From assembly GCA_018398805.1 (NCBI GenBank), contig JAGFBZ010000939.1:974001-1038000 (forward strand): a stretch of DNA of 64,000 bases, read 5' to 3'. A program made the position numbers and the translations under genes. Source of the stretch: Hirundichthys speculiger (lineage: Eukaryota > Chordata > Actinopteri > Beloniformes > Exocoetidae). A model generated the notes under the pieces. It saw only the letters and a list, made by a program, of their open reading frames with translations. It was not told where the DNA came from and did no database searches. Below, one piece after another: positions 35,555 through 46,800 of this stretch (position 1 is the first letter of the stretch; every line of letters begins with the position of its first letter).

Positions 35555-35692
35555 AGTGCCGATCTGTGGACTGCGAGCAGTGTTTCAGCCGGGATTTCTG
35601 CACCAGGTGTAAGTCTGGCTTCAAGCTGTTCAAAGGCAGGTGCCTGACCAGCTGCCCAGCGGGAACCTTTGCCCACCAGACAGACTGCCTTG
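35555..35692 (+). CDS. rspo4: R-spondin exon 3 (furin-like repeat 2)
   Basis: This 138-bp exon is phase 1 to phase 1 (acceptor CGCCCCTCAG, donor GTAAGT). With the leftover A of exon 2 its first codon is AAG, giving INRCMKCRSVDCEQC across the junction, as in human INRCKKC/MNRCARC. The second furin-like repeat has eight cysteines. CFSRDFCTRCKSGF retains both Phe residues that clamp the LGR4/5/6 ectodomain in the family. GRCLTSCPAGTFAHQTDC is closest to RSPO4 (KCLPTCPPGTLAHQ..C) and is the best evidence for that paralogue. Confidence 0.93.
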
Positions 35693-36014
35693 GTAAGTCA
35701 CATGTGATATTTGGAGTTACTTGAGAACAAGCCGACAGACCCCACAGAGCATTTTGAATATTATAGACATAAAGGGCACGTTGATAAAGCAAAATTGAAG
35801 TGAAAAAGACTGAAATTAACTGTGAAAGGCCGTCAGGTTTGTTTGGAAGGGTTACCAGGAGTAAGCTGTTTACAAAACTGCATCTGAACAAACTGGATTG
35901 TGCTGAACTTGTTCAAGGCCACAAGATGTGCCTCCAGTTTTACTCTGTTAGCTTCTATGTAGCTTAACACACGTCCCTGCAGACAGAACCAAAACTCTGG
36001 AAACCAAAGTTGTA

Positions 36015-37346
36015 TGGCAAGCCGTTTTAACATAAAATAGTTAGGTTTTACTATCCGGAATTAGCATTATAGCTATCAATAATTTAATTTTGACTAGTCG
36101 TAGTTATATAATGACTAGTAGGAATATTAATTAAAGATATCTGTAGATTCATTCTGCCTAGTCAAAACTGAATTACAGATATCCAAAATGACGTCACTTA
36201 ACGCACCACTCGACTCATCACACATCCTCAATGACAATTACAGATATCTTTAATCCCGTTTTGACTAGTCAGAATGAAAGTTAAAGATATCTCAAACATA
36301 ATTGTGACCAGCCAAAATTCCTGAGTAAGATGTTGCTCATGCAAGGCATCCAATTCGTTGCTTATTATTGGCAAGCTTTCTATTGGCTATTGGCTCAGTG
36401 AACCAAAGTTTCAGTTAACCAAAGAGTAATTCCTCTCCATTTCTGGCCATTAGCTCCTGTCATGCTTGGGCTGCGGCGTTAAAAACCCGGTCAAACACGA
36501 CAAATTCAGCCCCCCGTTGCTCGGACATCGTGAGAAACAGTTAAAAGTCCTACTAGTATTTCAGCTGGCTAACTGGAGAAACAGAGTTTCAGTAGTGGTC
36601 GATGGTTTTAATGGCTTTGATTCAGTACCAAGCCCCGCCTTACTTTTTCACTTTTCTTTTCCCGCTCACTTTTCACAGATATCTGCAATGTCATTTCGCC
36701 TAGTCGAAACTCTAAAACAAGATATCTGCAATTACATTCTGACTAGGAAGAATCAGGTTTAAAGATATCCTGAATACATGATATCTCTAATAAAAGTTCC
36801 TTTCGAGATATCTACAATCCGATGATAGATATCTACATATGAATTATGACTATCCATAATTCCAGTTAGAGATATCAACAACTTAATTTTGACTAGTCGT
36901 GATTCCAATTCAAGATAGCAGCAATGTTATTCTGGCTAGGTAAAACTCAATTTAAGATATCTTGATATACAAAAGCAGATATCTTTAATTAACAGTGTTT
37001 GGAGATATCTGGAATTGAAATTGCGACTAGTCAAAATTATGTTGTAGATATCTTTAAATGGAAATAAGGATAGTCGTAAATCAGTTGCATATATCTGCAT
37101 TGTGAGTTATGGATATCTGTTAATGGATTACGACTATCTGTATTATCAAACCCCATACACATGACTGGGAATAGTGACGTCATTTGTCCTAGTAAAAATT
37201 ATGTTGTGAATATCTGAAATCACAATTGTGTACAGGAGAAATTACTTTGTGGATATCTGAAATTTTATTTTTGGATAGGAATAATGAATTATGCATATCT
37301 GCAGTACATATCCAGTTTAACTATTTTATGTTAAAATGGCTTGCCA
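36015..37346 (+). mobile_element. Palindrome-rich TA-flanked element, copy 2
   Basis: It has a 29-bp imperfect inverted repeat starting TGGCAAGCCGTTTTAACATA and ending TATGTTAAAATGGCTTGCCA, with TA on both sides (36013-36014, 37347-37348). The body has roughly 15-20 GATATC sites and several ACTAGT sites, spaced about 20-50 bases apart. It aligns with both halves of 25570-30075 (for example CCAATTCGTTGCTTATTATT and TACCAAGCCCCGCCTTACTT), but the central 250 bases differ from copy 1. No insertion is present. Confidence 0.82.
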
Positions 37347-37348
37347 TA

Positions 37349-37749
37349 CATGTGACTACACGTCGTCTGTGTGATCTGTGACGTAACGCTGACGTAGCCG
37401 TGCGGTGGTCAGAAACAGCTTTACTCGATGGAACTCCTCCCTGAAACATTTTAATCTGTCACTAACCTAAACGAACAATCCGTGGTCATTTAACCGCTTC
37501 ATCAGTCATTCTAAAATCGGGCCGTGACGTTAGAAGACTCAGAAGTTCTCGCGTCTACTCTGTCCTCTTCAGCGCCCCTTTGATGGTGTCGTACACAACC
37601 ACAGTTCATCACCAACTATGAGAGGAAAACAATCCGAATCAGAGGTTGTTCTGGCAAAGGTTTACGCAAACCACAAGATTCTTCTGCTAATCCAGATTTG
37701 GGTCGTGGAAGCAGCAGTCTCATCAGAGAAACCCAGACCTCCTGCGGCT
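37349..37749. other. Intron 3 gap
   Basis: No gene recognised. Confidence 0.4.
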
Positions 37750-38060
37750 CTTCTGGGGGGGGGTATCCAGCTTGTCCCGGGTCTGCCCCGGGGCCGACCC
37801 TAGATGAGGCATCCTGACCAGATGAACCTCCTCAGTTGGCTCCTCTCCATTTGGAGGAGCAGTGACTCTGCTCTGACTCCTTCCCAGATGTCATGTTACC
37901 TCTCAGGGAGATCCAGCCATCCAACGAAAGGAAACTCATTTCAGCTGTTTGTGTCTGCGCTCTTGTTCTTTCCGTCACTAGACTTCACAACCACAAGCGT
38001 GGTTGGGCGGGAGCGTAAATCGACCTGCGGACAGATACTCTTGCCTCGGGCTGGGTTTTG
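37750..38060 (-). pseudogene. Rex3-type LINE fragment, antisense
   Basis: Read on the minus strand it follows the 3' part of the Rex3 frame at 28900-29200. The + strand shows the antisense signature GAGGCATCCTGACCAGATG, CTCAGTTGGCTCCTCTC, AAACTCATTTCAGC and CTCTTGTTCTTTCCGTCACT in order. It is diverged and frameshifted. Confidence 0.8.
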
Positions 38061-38234
38061 AAAACGAATCGCTTTGATATTGCTGAGTATCTAAAAACGC
38101 CTCTCCGATCATCAGATCCTGACATGACAAGGCAGCGCCAGTTTCAAACATCCCTCTGTAGCTCCGGCCTGGAGGAATTGCGTCACTTCGTCCCCCCCAT
38201 GGTCAACGTTTAGTCCGCTGTGGCGAGCCTCTAA

Positions 38235-39161
38235 TAGTGCTGGGCGGTATGACCAAAAATTTATATTACGATATTTTTCAAAATTATATCGGTTTCACGG
38301 TATATCACGGTATTTTTTTTTTTTTAAAGGCACAACTGGGTGTTTAACCACATTTTCTAAATCATTTAGAGGAATTGCTGCAGTAAATTGGCTTAGAATG
38401 ACCTATTTTACTGTCATGAGGAGTGAATATTGTAGAAAAACATTCATATCTAGACTAGTATTAATACAGGTTTGCATGGCCTCACAAAATGATACTATTT
38501 ACAAAGAGGTGGCACTCATGATTTTAATTAAGTGAAGGAATCAGAATGATGATAGTTGCAGTTAAAATACAGAACCATTTTATTTTTCAAATTTTGCAAA
38601 CAACTTGAAAAAATATTTTGTAAAAAATCAACATTAACTACACAATGTAAACAGCGTTCTCGAGATATTTCAACAAATAAATAGTAAACAAAGTATGCAA
38701 CTTATAATATTCAAGTTTTGAAAAAAAAAAAAAAGGATCATCCTGTAGCAGCATATAAAGCAGCAGATTGCTGGTGTAGCCTCCCGTGGCTACAACTTTA
38801 GCTCGGCAACATTTGCAGATTATTGTAGTTTGTTAAAACATAGTCTTTTTTAAATCCAAAGAACTTCCACATGACAGACATGGTCTCATGTTGCCGTTCT
38901 GGAGCTTCCACTTCGGGACTTTCGCTGTTTGCAGCCATCACCGTTTAACCATAATCTAGTAGCTTGTTGTGCCTCCAGTGCAACTGCAAAACAGTCCCCT
39001 GTCAAACAATGTTCTGCGGCACTTACGTTCCGCCGCGCGGCATTCCCAACATTGTATACACTACAGTACATACTCACCGGTATTACGGTATACGAAAAAT
39101 TCATATCATAAGAAAAATAAAGACCGGTATTCGGTATGAACTGGTATACCGCCCAGAACTA
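38235..39161. mobile_element. hAT element with TAGTGCTGGGCGGTAT ends
   Basis: It starts TAGTGCTGGGCGGTATGACC and ends GGTATACCGCCCAGAACTA. The 8-bp flanks GCCTCTAA and GTCTCTAA match at 7 of 8 positions. Subterminal GGTAT/ATACC repeats lie on both sides. No transposase frame was recognised. Confidence 0.88.
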
Positions 39162-39169
39162 GTCTCTAA

Positions 39170-40856
39170 CAAACAGAATCCATTGTTGTTTGTCCTGAGA
39201 TGTGACCCCAGACATCACATCTCACCAAGTTAGTTGATCTTCCCACTACACTCACATTTTTCCTCACTGGCGTCTCCAAACTTCCTACTTTTGGGGGTCA
39301 AACGGAAAGCACCAAAGCCTCTGACAACAGCTCAGAAGTCTTCACGTAGTTCCTTTCATGGTGCAGCGAACCGCAGCCTCCACTCCCGAGAGTCACACAT
39401 GCAAAATACGTCCAGATGTGGAGACAAAGCTGTGGATTCACACAGACGTGTGGAAACAAATGTCAGAATCCTCCAAACGGAAGATGAATTCCCAGGTACC
39501 ATTGTGTTCCATGTCAACTAAAAACCCCGGGTTTTAATGGATGGCTACATATGAAAAAACCGACAAAACTGTGCTCAGCACCTTCGGTAAAATGTGATCC
39601 ATTTTCATTTACGTTTTGGCTTCACGGGTCACCCCGGCCAGCTGTGAAATGCACGCCTGCTCCGCGGCGGAGACGCGAGTAATGCTGATGCGGGAGTTTA
39701 ATTAACAGCAGGCCTGTTTCGTGAACTCCTTTCATCTGCCGCCACATCTCTGCAGAATATCTCGGAGAATTCGGCGGACGACTTGGCCAGTTGCGGTGCG
39801 CAGGCTACGGCACCTGCAGCGCCTCTTCACGCTTTAATGCCTCTCACGGAAGTAGAACTATCGAGTTGTAGTAACTTTTATCACACAAAGTAACAGCGTA
39901 AACACGTGTGTGCATGTTTAATCGTGAGTCTTAACTTCAGTCGTCTGTCCCATATCTGACTTTACATCTAAACTAAAACACTTCTGATGGAGCTACAGAG
40001 TAACACATGATTCGCATTACATCTCCTGAGGTTATCAGAATTTATCGTCATGTCCTGCTGCAGATAATCCCTCCCTTCTTAGTGAGTGAGATATATGTTT
40101 GAGGTGACTCATCATCTGAAGCTGCTCGGCTCTCCTCTGCTGTCCACCTGCAACATCTGCAGCTACTGTTTTTTTTCTTTTTTGTCTTCTTGGCTCCAGG
40201 ACCACATCTGGTTCTCATGCCATCATTACGGTTTCCCCCTCTTACTGTTGGTATACACCTCGAGCGCCTCCAGAAAGGAGGGCAAATGTCCCCCTTTCAA
40301 ATCTGACATTGATGATTACCAAGTCGCCAGGGCCCCTCTTGGCTGCGGTTCCTGATTTTTCCGCTGTGGCCCCCGTGTGGAAAAACCTGCGGTGACTGAC
40401 GTCATCAGCAGCCGGTTCGTACGAGTGCAACGCCCTTTGCGTTAATGCTTCAGCTGGCGGCCGTCTACGTTAGATCACGGCACCGCGGCTGCCGGGAATC
40501 TGGAGGCAACACAAGTCCTCCTCTCGGATTATGGTTGTGATTAATTGTTGCAGCCACTTCCTCTAATCTCCGATTACATTCGTCTTGCCAAGTTCCCGCA
40601 GGATGACAACACCAAAAACTATTGATCAGCATTGTTGGCACGCAAACCACGTCTGAATTCACCTCATCAGCCGCTGAAGGAAAACGATTCTCGTCTTTTC
40701 CTCTCCAGTCGTCTGCACGAGTTGGTTCCTCTTCTTTCAGTCTTCTTTCCTGTTAAAACGTAATCTGATTGCAGGAGATTTTAGCTTAAGGAAAATATTG
40801 CTTTTCTTGTTTCCCAAAAGTCTCATTTATGCAACAAAAATGAGAGATTCACCTTT
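39170..40856. other. Intron 3 gap
   Basis: No gene, RNA or element ends recognised. The section 39620-39830 looks unique and CpG-containing and could include conserved non-coding sequence, which I cannot test. Confidence 0.35.
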
Positions 40857-40864
40857 AACAGCAG

Positions 40865-41497
40865 TAGGGGTGAGTATTGGCAAGGACCTCGCAATACGAT
40901 ATGTATCGTGATACTTGGATCGCGATACGATATCACGATATCACGATATATTGCGATATTCTACCCAGTTAATATCACAATTAAAAGTAGAGATGAAAAA
41001 TCAAGTAGCTGTATATGTTCATCAGATTATAATAATCATTTAGATCAGCCATTCCCAAACTTCAGAACACCAAGGCCCAATTTTAAATGTAAAAAATCTC
41101 CGCGGCCCACCGAAACCTTTTTATCACAACTGTGATCAACATTCAGGACTAGAAGCTACGCTCTGATATTAATGTGAGGGGTCAACAAATAAGGTGACAC
41201 TTGTCATATTAAGTTAAGATGACGGTAGAATAACACTTAACTGGTTTGTTTTGTTACTTCTTAATGTTTTTAAATCACGTTGTTAATATTTTACGGTAAT
41301 TAAAAACATATTTTAAAAAAGATCAAGGATTTAAAACATATTTGTTTAATTTTAATGACCTCTCACGGCCCACCTGCAGTACCGCAACGGCCCACCAGGG
41401 GGCCGCGGCCCACACTTTGGGAATCACTGATTTAGAGGACAAATTGAGTAAAAACTAGTTGCTTCAAAACAACCTATTTAATGTTTCTTATTAGTGT

Positions 41498-41503
<6 letters not shown>
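40865..41503. mobile_element. hAT element, TAGGGGTGAG family, copy 3 (right end lost, host of nested MITE)
   Basis: It starts TAGGGGTGAGTATTGGCAAG and follows 25813-26172 for about 180 bases. It resumes after the nested element (GAGGACAAATTGAGTAAAAAC) and then runs into an AT microsatellite. The terminal CACACCCCTA is missing, so the right boundary is approximate. Confidence 0.82.
41046..41429. mobile_element. Nested hAT MITE with CAGTGATTCCCAAAG ends
   Basis: The ends are CAGCCATTCCCAAACTTC and, inverted, CTTTGGGAATCACTG. The 8-bp flanks ATTTAGAT and ATTTAGAG match at 7 of 8. The GCGGCCCACC / GGTGGGCCGTTGC-type subterminal sequence resembles the Charlie-like hAT MITEs seen across vertebrates. 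Confidence 0.9.

Positions 41504-41505
<2 letters not shown>

Positions 41506-41549
<44 letters not shown>
41506..41549 (+). repeat. (AT)n microsatellite
   Basis: About 22 AT units at the truncated end of the hAT copy. Confidence 0.95.
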
Positions 41550-41553
<4 letters not shown>

Positions 41554-41862
41554 TTAGTCTCTCGTGTTATCGTGGAATAAGACTGGATGTCGGAAATTTA
41601 CGGGATTGCTTAGATACCATCGATTATAGAAAAACTCCAACTACACCACCGCTCTACTGGCAAGAGAGGCTCCACAGAACTACTACCATTAATGTCTAAC
41701 CTAACTGCAGGTTCTCTGCCCAAACCATCACCCGTCCACCACAGAGGGTCTGAGGTGTCCCTGCTGGTTTCCAAACACGGTTGTAATATTAAAACTGCAT
41801 TTTTGGCCTTAATTGCTGTGTCAGGGGGAGCTTACTTTGGATCTACCCATGACCTTCAGGAG
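41550..41862. other. Intron 3 gap
   Basis: An open frame continues from the AT array with LDVGNLRDCLDTIDYRK, but there is no recognisable domain. It could be a relic of another repeat. Confidence 0.3.
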
Positions 41863-41870
41863 ATCTAGAT

Positions 41871-42074
41871 CAGGGGTGCCCAATCCTGGTCCTCGAGAGC
41901 CCCTATCCAGCAGATTTTAGATGTTTCCCTGCTTTGGGACACAGTGATACAAGTGGCTGTAACTTTGATGAGGACCTGATAATGACCATTAATTAGAATC
42001 AGGTGTGTTGAAGCTGGGAAATCTCTAAAACATGCTGGATAGGGGCTCTCGAGGACCAGAATTGGGCGCCCCTG
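41871..42074. mobile_element. Short hAT MITE with CAGGGGTGCCCAA ends
   Basis: A 204-bp element whose inverted ends are CAGGGGTGCCCAATCCTGGT and CCAGAATTGGGCGCCCCTG, with CTCGAGAGCCCCTATCCAGC repeated inverted inside. The perfect 8-bp duplication ATCTAGAT flanks it (41863-41870, 42075-42082). This MITE type is common in fish genomes. Confidence 0.95.
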
Positions 42075-42124
42075 ATCTAGATGATGCAACTTCCTGCGGA
42101 GCATGTGACCTGAGGAATGTACCA

Positions 42125-42345
42125 AATATTTCAGGAAGGAGGAAGTGTTATGGTAACTGCACTGAGTGAAAACCTAGGGACCTGACTAGACTGTCCATTT
42201 GAACCAAAATATTATCCAATATTATCATTCAACCATTTTAACTGAAATTAAATCAACATCTCTCAGTGCAGTTTATAACCTCACTGGACAATTTAAACTG
42301 TTGTGACAAAAGTTCCATCCCATCTTGTGATACCGTGGTCCATCC
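42125..42345 (+). repeat. Duplicated segment, copy 2
   Basis: Direct-orientation relative of 35222-35445, with scattered substitutions and one 18-base deletion relative to it. Confidence 0.85.
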
Positions 42346-42689
42346 ATGACTTCTGGTCTCGATTCCTGACTGTCCAAGGCCACAGTTTTGTTATCATTCT
42401 GGCTCCATCAAGTTGCTGAGTTTTGACACGTAGACATCTAGACAGCGTATCTCAAGGTCTCCATGTTTTCCCTTCTGTGATGCTTAAGACGAACTGTTTC
42501 CTACTGCCAACTTGTCATTTATGATCATCCTTCGTTCAGTGATGTGAGTTAATGACCTCTGAATTGTATACGACTTGAAGAATAAATCCGCTTTGCTCCT
42601 CCGTCGCTGTCCAGCACATTGTTTAACAGCCGACTGACTGCCTCACCAGTACGCAATTAGAGCATATACTTGTAAATAAGATGTACCCG
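42346..42689. other. Intron 3 gap, possibly decayed Tc1 sequence
   Basis: It lies next to the antisense Tc1 fragment and may belong to it, but no motif confirms this. Confidence 0.3.
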
Positions 42690-42707
42690 AATTTACAAAC
42701 AACTGTT

Positions 42708-42830
42708 CTGGTCTCGGGTCCCGTCTGTCCAGAGGACGCTGTCCCAGAAGTCGGCTGGTTTGTTCAGATGCAGTTTAGTGAACCTCAGTCGTACTTCCAT
42801 GTTTTTATTTTTTTCCCTTCCAGAACAAAC
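42708..42830 (-). pseudogene. Tc1 transposase fragment, antisense
   Basis: The minus strand encodes KNKNMEVRLRFTKLHLNKPA, followed by DFWDSVLWTDGTRDQ. This corresponds to the conserved block preceding and including the first catalytic Asp of Tc1 transposases (DFW..VLW(T/S)DETK), with the usual Glu changed to Gly. No terminal repeats are recognised. Confidence 0.8.
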
Positions 42831-42846
42831 TGAACCTATTACACAT

Positions 42847-43249
42847 TTAAAGGTGGAGTAGGTGTTGTTTGAAAAACGGTTCCAGCAATCCAACTCAAGT
42901 GAGATTTTGAAAATATACACTCCCTCCCTCCTCCCAAAGGCTCCGCCTCCTCCTCTTCAGCTCACCCCTCGAAACCACGCCTTCACATGATTCACGACTG
43001 CATGAACCATAGGGAGGGAGGGAGCGAGGGGTGATATTTGATGGACGTATTAGGCAGCCAATCAAAATAGTGATGATCACTTTTTTGATTGGTCAGAGTT
43101 TTTCTCTGATTATACCTTCTAGACTGGACCAAAATGTTTAGTTTTTTTTGCAAACATTTTATTTCAGTGGGTGCAATGGAAATGTGAAAAGGTTTTCAGG
43201 CAATATTGTAAAAAGTGTTGCAAAAAAACAACACCCACCCCACCTTTAA
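42847..43249. mobile_element. TTAA-flanked MITE, copy 2
   Basis: Near-identical and in the same orientation as 20119-20520, differing by only a few bases (CCAACAATCC versus CCAGCAATCC, one extra T). It has the same AAGGTGGAGTAGGTG ends inside TTAA. Confidence 0.93.
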
Positions 43250-43371
43250 TACACTCACGTTTGAGATGGAGCTCCTAGATTTTTTTCGTATTGACCATTT
43301 TACTGTGTGACTTTGGGGTGAAACTGCTTGGACGTCCAACTCCTGAGAAGATGGAAGACGTTTCAACACGT

Positions 43372-43399
43372 CTAACCCTAACCCTAACCCTAACCCTAG
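43372..43399 (+). repeat. Interstitial telomere-like repeat
   Basis: CTAACCCTAACCCTAACCCT continues to a total of about four and a half CCCTAA units. It is too short to be a telomere. Confidence 0.9.
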
Positions 43400-43863
43400 C
43401 TGTCAAAGTAATCTTTGTAGCATGTGGAGCTCCGAGTTGTTTGTTCTTCCAGACTAATGTGTCTCATTCTTTACTCTCAAATCCTCTGGAACCAGTCAGA
43501 GCGTACTAATGATTACCTGTATTTACTTATTTTTATTTGTTTTAGATAAATAATTGCGCAGTGAGAAAGTCATACACTGTTTGTCTGAGGCTGTATTTCT
43601 GTACTAACCCACAACAGTGAGAGGATTTTTATGTTTTCACTAGGGCTGGGCATGTTAACGTGTTATTATTGCGTCAACTCATTAATTTATTAAAGCCGAC
43701 ATTTATTTTATCGCGCGTTAATGCATGTTGCTCACATGCTTTTGTTTTGAAAAGTCTGTTACTGGCTGCTGCAGAACCAGAAGAGGATTGGCAGGTAAAC
43801 ATGCGGAAAAGCTAAAACAGACATGGAGAACGGTAAAAATCCGTGAACTTTACAGTTCAGGTA

Positions 43864-46800
43864 CACTGAGAAAAAGAAAAAGTTGAGAAAACTTAAAATA
43901 TCAAGGCAACATGATGCAAGAGATTTCTGAATTTTCTCAACTTTTGCCAGCTGTTGTTGACTTAACTAGGTTTTTTAAGTTTTGCCAAGAGTTCTGCCAA
44001 CTTGGATCTTTTTGTTCACCTTATGAGGATAATACTGTGAGACTAATACAGAATTTCTTGCTTGAATGCAATGTATTTCTACCTTCACCAAACACAGATT
44101 TTTGTGTTGAATTAATGAACAATTTTTCCCATCAATGTCATGTATTTCTACTTTCTTTAAATATATATATTCTTGTTGTATAAATACACAATTATTCCTT
44201 CAATGGCATATATTCCTTGATTCACCCAACACAAATATTCTTGTTGAATAAATAAAATTTATTTTTGCTATAATTTTACATTCAAAACTGCTCAATGGAT
44301 AATTAATAATACACAATCAGTTTACCAGTGAACAACAGTAAAACCATCATTAAGCATGTGTAAAAAAAACATACATACTGTTCTATTAGTCTAGTAACAT
44401 TTGGAGTGAATCTTCCCCAATGCTGAGTATTTTAAATCAATGCTAGTCTTAGTGAACACGTATATTATGATTACCCTCTATCCCCCCTCACGGTTGGCGG
44501 CTTCTGAATTTACACGTTAACACTGAATTACCTTGTGCCATTTGACTATTTGTTGACTTTACATGTGAACAGCCATTTGGCTTTTTTTTTGCATTAACAC
44601 ATTCAAGCTTTACTTAAACAATAATGTATTTAACATTTGAAACACTAGACACCTTTTGGCAACTGCTGAATTATTATATAATCCAGAGGTGAAGCAGATG
44701 AACTTTGTTTTGTTTTACATGAGTGTAACAATGCACTCAAACTACAATAACAGTCACAGTACAAGCTTCGCTTTCAGTGACCTTTTGTGCTGTGAGCATC
44801 GAGAGCCACCGAGCGAAAAAAAGATGGTCTGAATTGCCTCAAAGGAGTACCTCATCTGTTTTGGATAATCAATTTTGAGGGCATACAGGAGTCCGAAGAG
44901 GTATGCCATGGCAGCAGAGAGGTTTAGAATATTATGAAGCACAATGTCCCCTTCCAAAACAACCGCCTGGTCTCGCACAGTGTTGTCGCTTCATGTAGCA
45001 CAGTAAGGATGGCAACAGATGCACCTTGCAGCACTGATGCCAAAATGTCGGTGTCCTGAGGAAGGAGAACAGGTACATTATTCAGAGCTTAGAAAAAGTA
45101 AGACAGTAGAAAGAGCATTTTCTGAAGAAAAAAAAATGTGTGAGCTCTAAAAAAATTTTAATAAGTAATTAGCTGCATGACCTGAATTATTTGTCTTTCC
45201 TGCAGTTACTATTACTTACCAAGCACTTCAGGAAAAACGTGGTTGCATCTTCACGGAGGTAGATAGGCAGGCCTCTCAGTGCTGCTGTTTTCCGGTGGGA
45301 CACAATGTCGGATGTCTAAAAGTGGAAAACAAGTAATTCAATTAGTATAGTACTGTAATGTTGTCATTCCTAATAAAAGAGTATATTCATGCTCTTCTAA
45401 AACTGCCAGGCAAAAGAGCAGTTCACTGACCTGATCATCAAGTTGATCAAGGAGGTCCTCCATCTCCTGACAAAAAGCTCCTTTCTTAGACCTGTAGATT
45501 TTCAGCAGGCCAGGCCCAAATTTGTCAAGGGATGCATTGAAAGTCCCCAGGAGGTCTTTGCTTGTGATACGATGAAATTCCTTAGATATCTTAACAAGAA
45601 AACAAAAACAAATATTATCAATTTTCAAACCATAATGTCAGAATTTCTTACAGGAAGTTACTGGGTAACTTGTTATGAGTCTGCACCATGTTAAATATCT
45701 GACCATTTTTCTGTGACGATAGATTACATACTAAAATGCACCACACGCAATAAAGAACATCATTTTGAACCATGGATTTTGAGGATTAAAAATTCAATAA
45801 AAAGGGTGACTATGCCACATCCATAAGTTGCAGAAAGTGAATTACTCCTTGGAAGACAAAAAAAACCCACACATTCTTACCTGATTAAAAGTTTTGTTGT
45901 GATGTTTTAAGAGGGTCGCTTGACTGGAGCTGGAGAATTTACAAAGTCGGCACTGCATGGAATCCACCACTGAAGCACAAGAGACACAAATAGCATGAAT
46001 AGCATTTTCACAACAGCCTTTACATGTAATTTAAGATAGAATACTGATATGAAAAACTTAAGTTAGTCTGATAATACTTATTGCAATAACACCAAGCTGT
46101 ACTGGTCTGAAATCCAACTGCAACAGCCATTATATAAATAAATCAAACAACCATACATAACACAGATGGAATCCCTTGTTGCAGGAGCTAAATAGCCAAC
46201 ATCAACAAGCCAAAAATAGAGACAAGAAAAAAGTCTGTTGGAAATTGTCTTACATTTATGAATATAATCTGTAAATTGATTTTAAAATGTAAATTTGATT
46301 TTAAATTATAACTAGGCCTATATGACAAGCAACAAAAATGCAAACATGAATTCAAACATTTTTAAAAAATACCAACCACAACCATGTTATAACTTAATAA
46401 AATAAAACATTTAAAATAATACATTCTGATCGGTAAATTGTATAACATTATTGATGTAAATGTGGTGATTTCTGTAGAGCACTGCTCCTCTCCTCCTTCA
46501 CACAGCTTTACTCTTCATTCAAACTAATGCAGCTGCCCAATTGTTAGATTTCACCAGTGAGACAAACATATATCTCCTACAAATAATCAAACAAGCCGGC
46601 GACAAACCTCGAGGTGGGTCTATGAAAGCGGGCTCCGGTCGCGATAAACGAACACCATCTCTCCAGGCGGCTTGCTGCCTCTGCGAGGTCCCCCACCTCG
46701 GGGGGCTTGCCACTCCGTGGAGTTTCTCAACTTCAGGGCAAACTTCTAAACAGCTGTCATTTGGACAAACTAACCGCACAGCGGATCTAAACCCTTACTT

